In this document: one piece after another, positions 6,087 through 6,116 of the stretch
Layout of the letters: each line of letters opens with the position of its first letter
Numbering within the stretch: the first letter of the stretch is position 1
NCBI GenBank assembly: GCA_937917025.1
Contig: CALFSF010000213.1
Coordinates: 1 to 6,116 of the forward strand
Direction of reading: 5' to 3'
From: an uncultured Paraburkholderia sp.
Lineage (GTDB): Bacteria; Pseudomonadota; Gammaproteobacteria; Burkholderiales; Burkholderiaceae
Length of the DNA: 6,116 nucleotides
Program-made: the position numbers and the translations under genes
The notes under the pieces: generated by a model
The model's input: the letters and a program-made list of their open reading frames with translations, nothing else
The model's database searches: none
What the model was told of the DNA's origin: nothing

Positions 6087-6116
6087 ATCTGTCGAGTGAG
6101 TCTCTTTGCCTGTGCC

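Noticed and set aside
1..6116. Search for CRISPR arrays, tRNA or rRNA genes, insertion sequences, attachment sites and toxin-antitoxin pairs
   Set aside because: I saw no spaced direct repeats, no terminal inverted repeats, no transposase or integrase motifs and no RNA-gene-like stretch.

Overview
The window is GC-rich. Its codon use and its proteins, which include a Tas-type aldo/keto reductase, a DHA2 drug exporter and a NodJ-like ABC-2 permease, fit Burkholderiaceae (Burkholderia, Paraburkholderia or Caballeronia). This placement comes from remembered protein families, not from a search. The window looks like ordinary chromosomal sequence. I see no insertion sequence, CRISPR array, tRNA, rRNA or phage gene.

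Layout, left to right. (1) The 3' part of a plus-strand GT4-type glycosyltransferase, cut by the left edge, ends at 737. (2) Convergent to it on the minus strand is a 151-residue exported protein with a clear signal peptide and four cysteines (830-1285). (3) Next comes a doubtful minus-strand small ORF of about 81 codons (1411-1656). It lies downstream of a 478-residue, 14-helix DHA2/EmrB-type MFS exporter on the same strand (1772-3208). (4) A 168-bp intergenic region separates the exporter from the divergent plus-strand gene tas (3377-4429), whose product is an NADP(H)-dependent aldo/keto reductase with its full catalytic tetrad. (5) A strong 12-bp hairpin at 4479-4509 probably terminates tas. 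The rest of that 362-bp gap holds the likely promoter region of the next gene. (6) A 140-residue cytoplasmic protein of unknown function (4792-5214) follows. (7) Convergent to it on the minus strand is a NodJ-family ABC-2 permease (5256-6086). Its partner ATPase would lie upstream, just beyond the right edge.

The tas/exporter pair is the only arrangement that suggests joint action: a reductase and a drug-type exporter sharing one control region, with no regulator gene beside them. The other genes look like separate units. I found no convincing new multi-gene system. The main open items are the three unrecognised small proteins, the atypical glycosyltransferase motif, the NodJ-like exporter in a setting with no visible nodulation genes, and a few short repeats.
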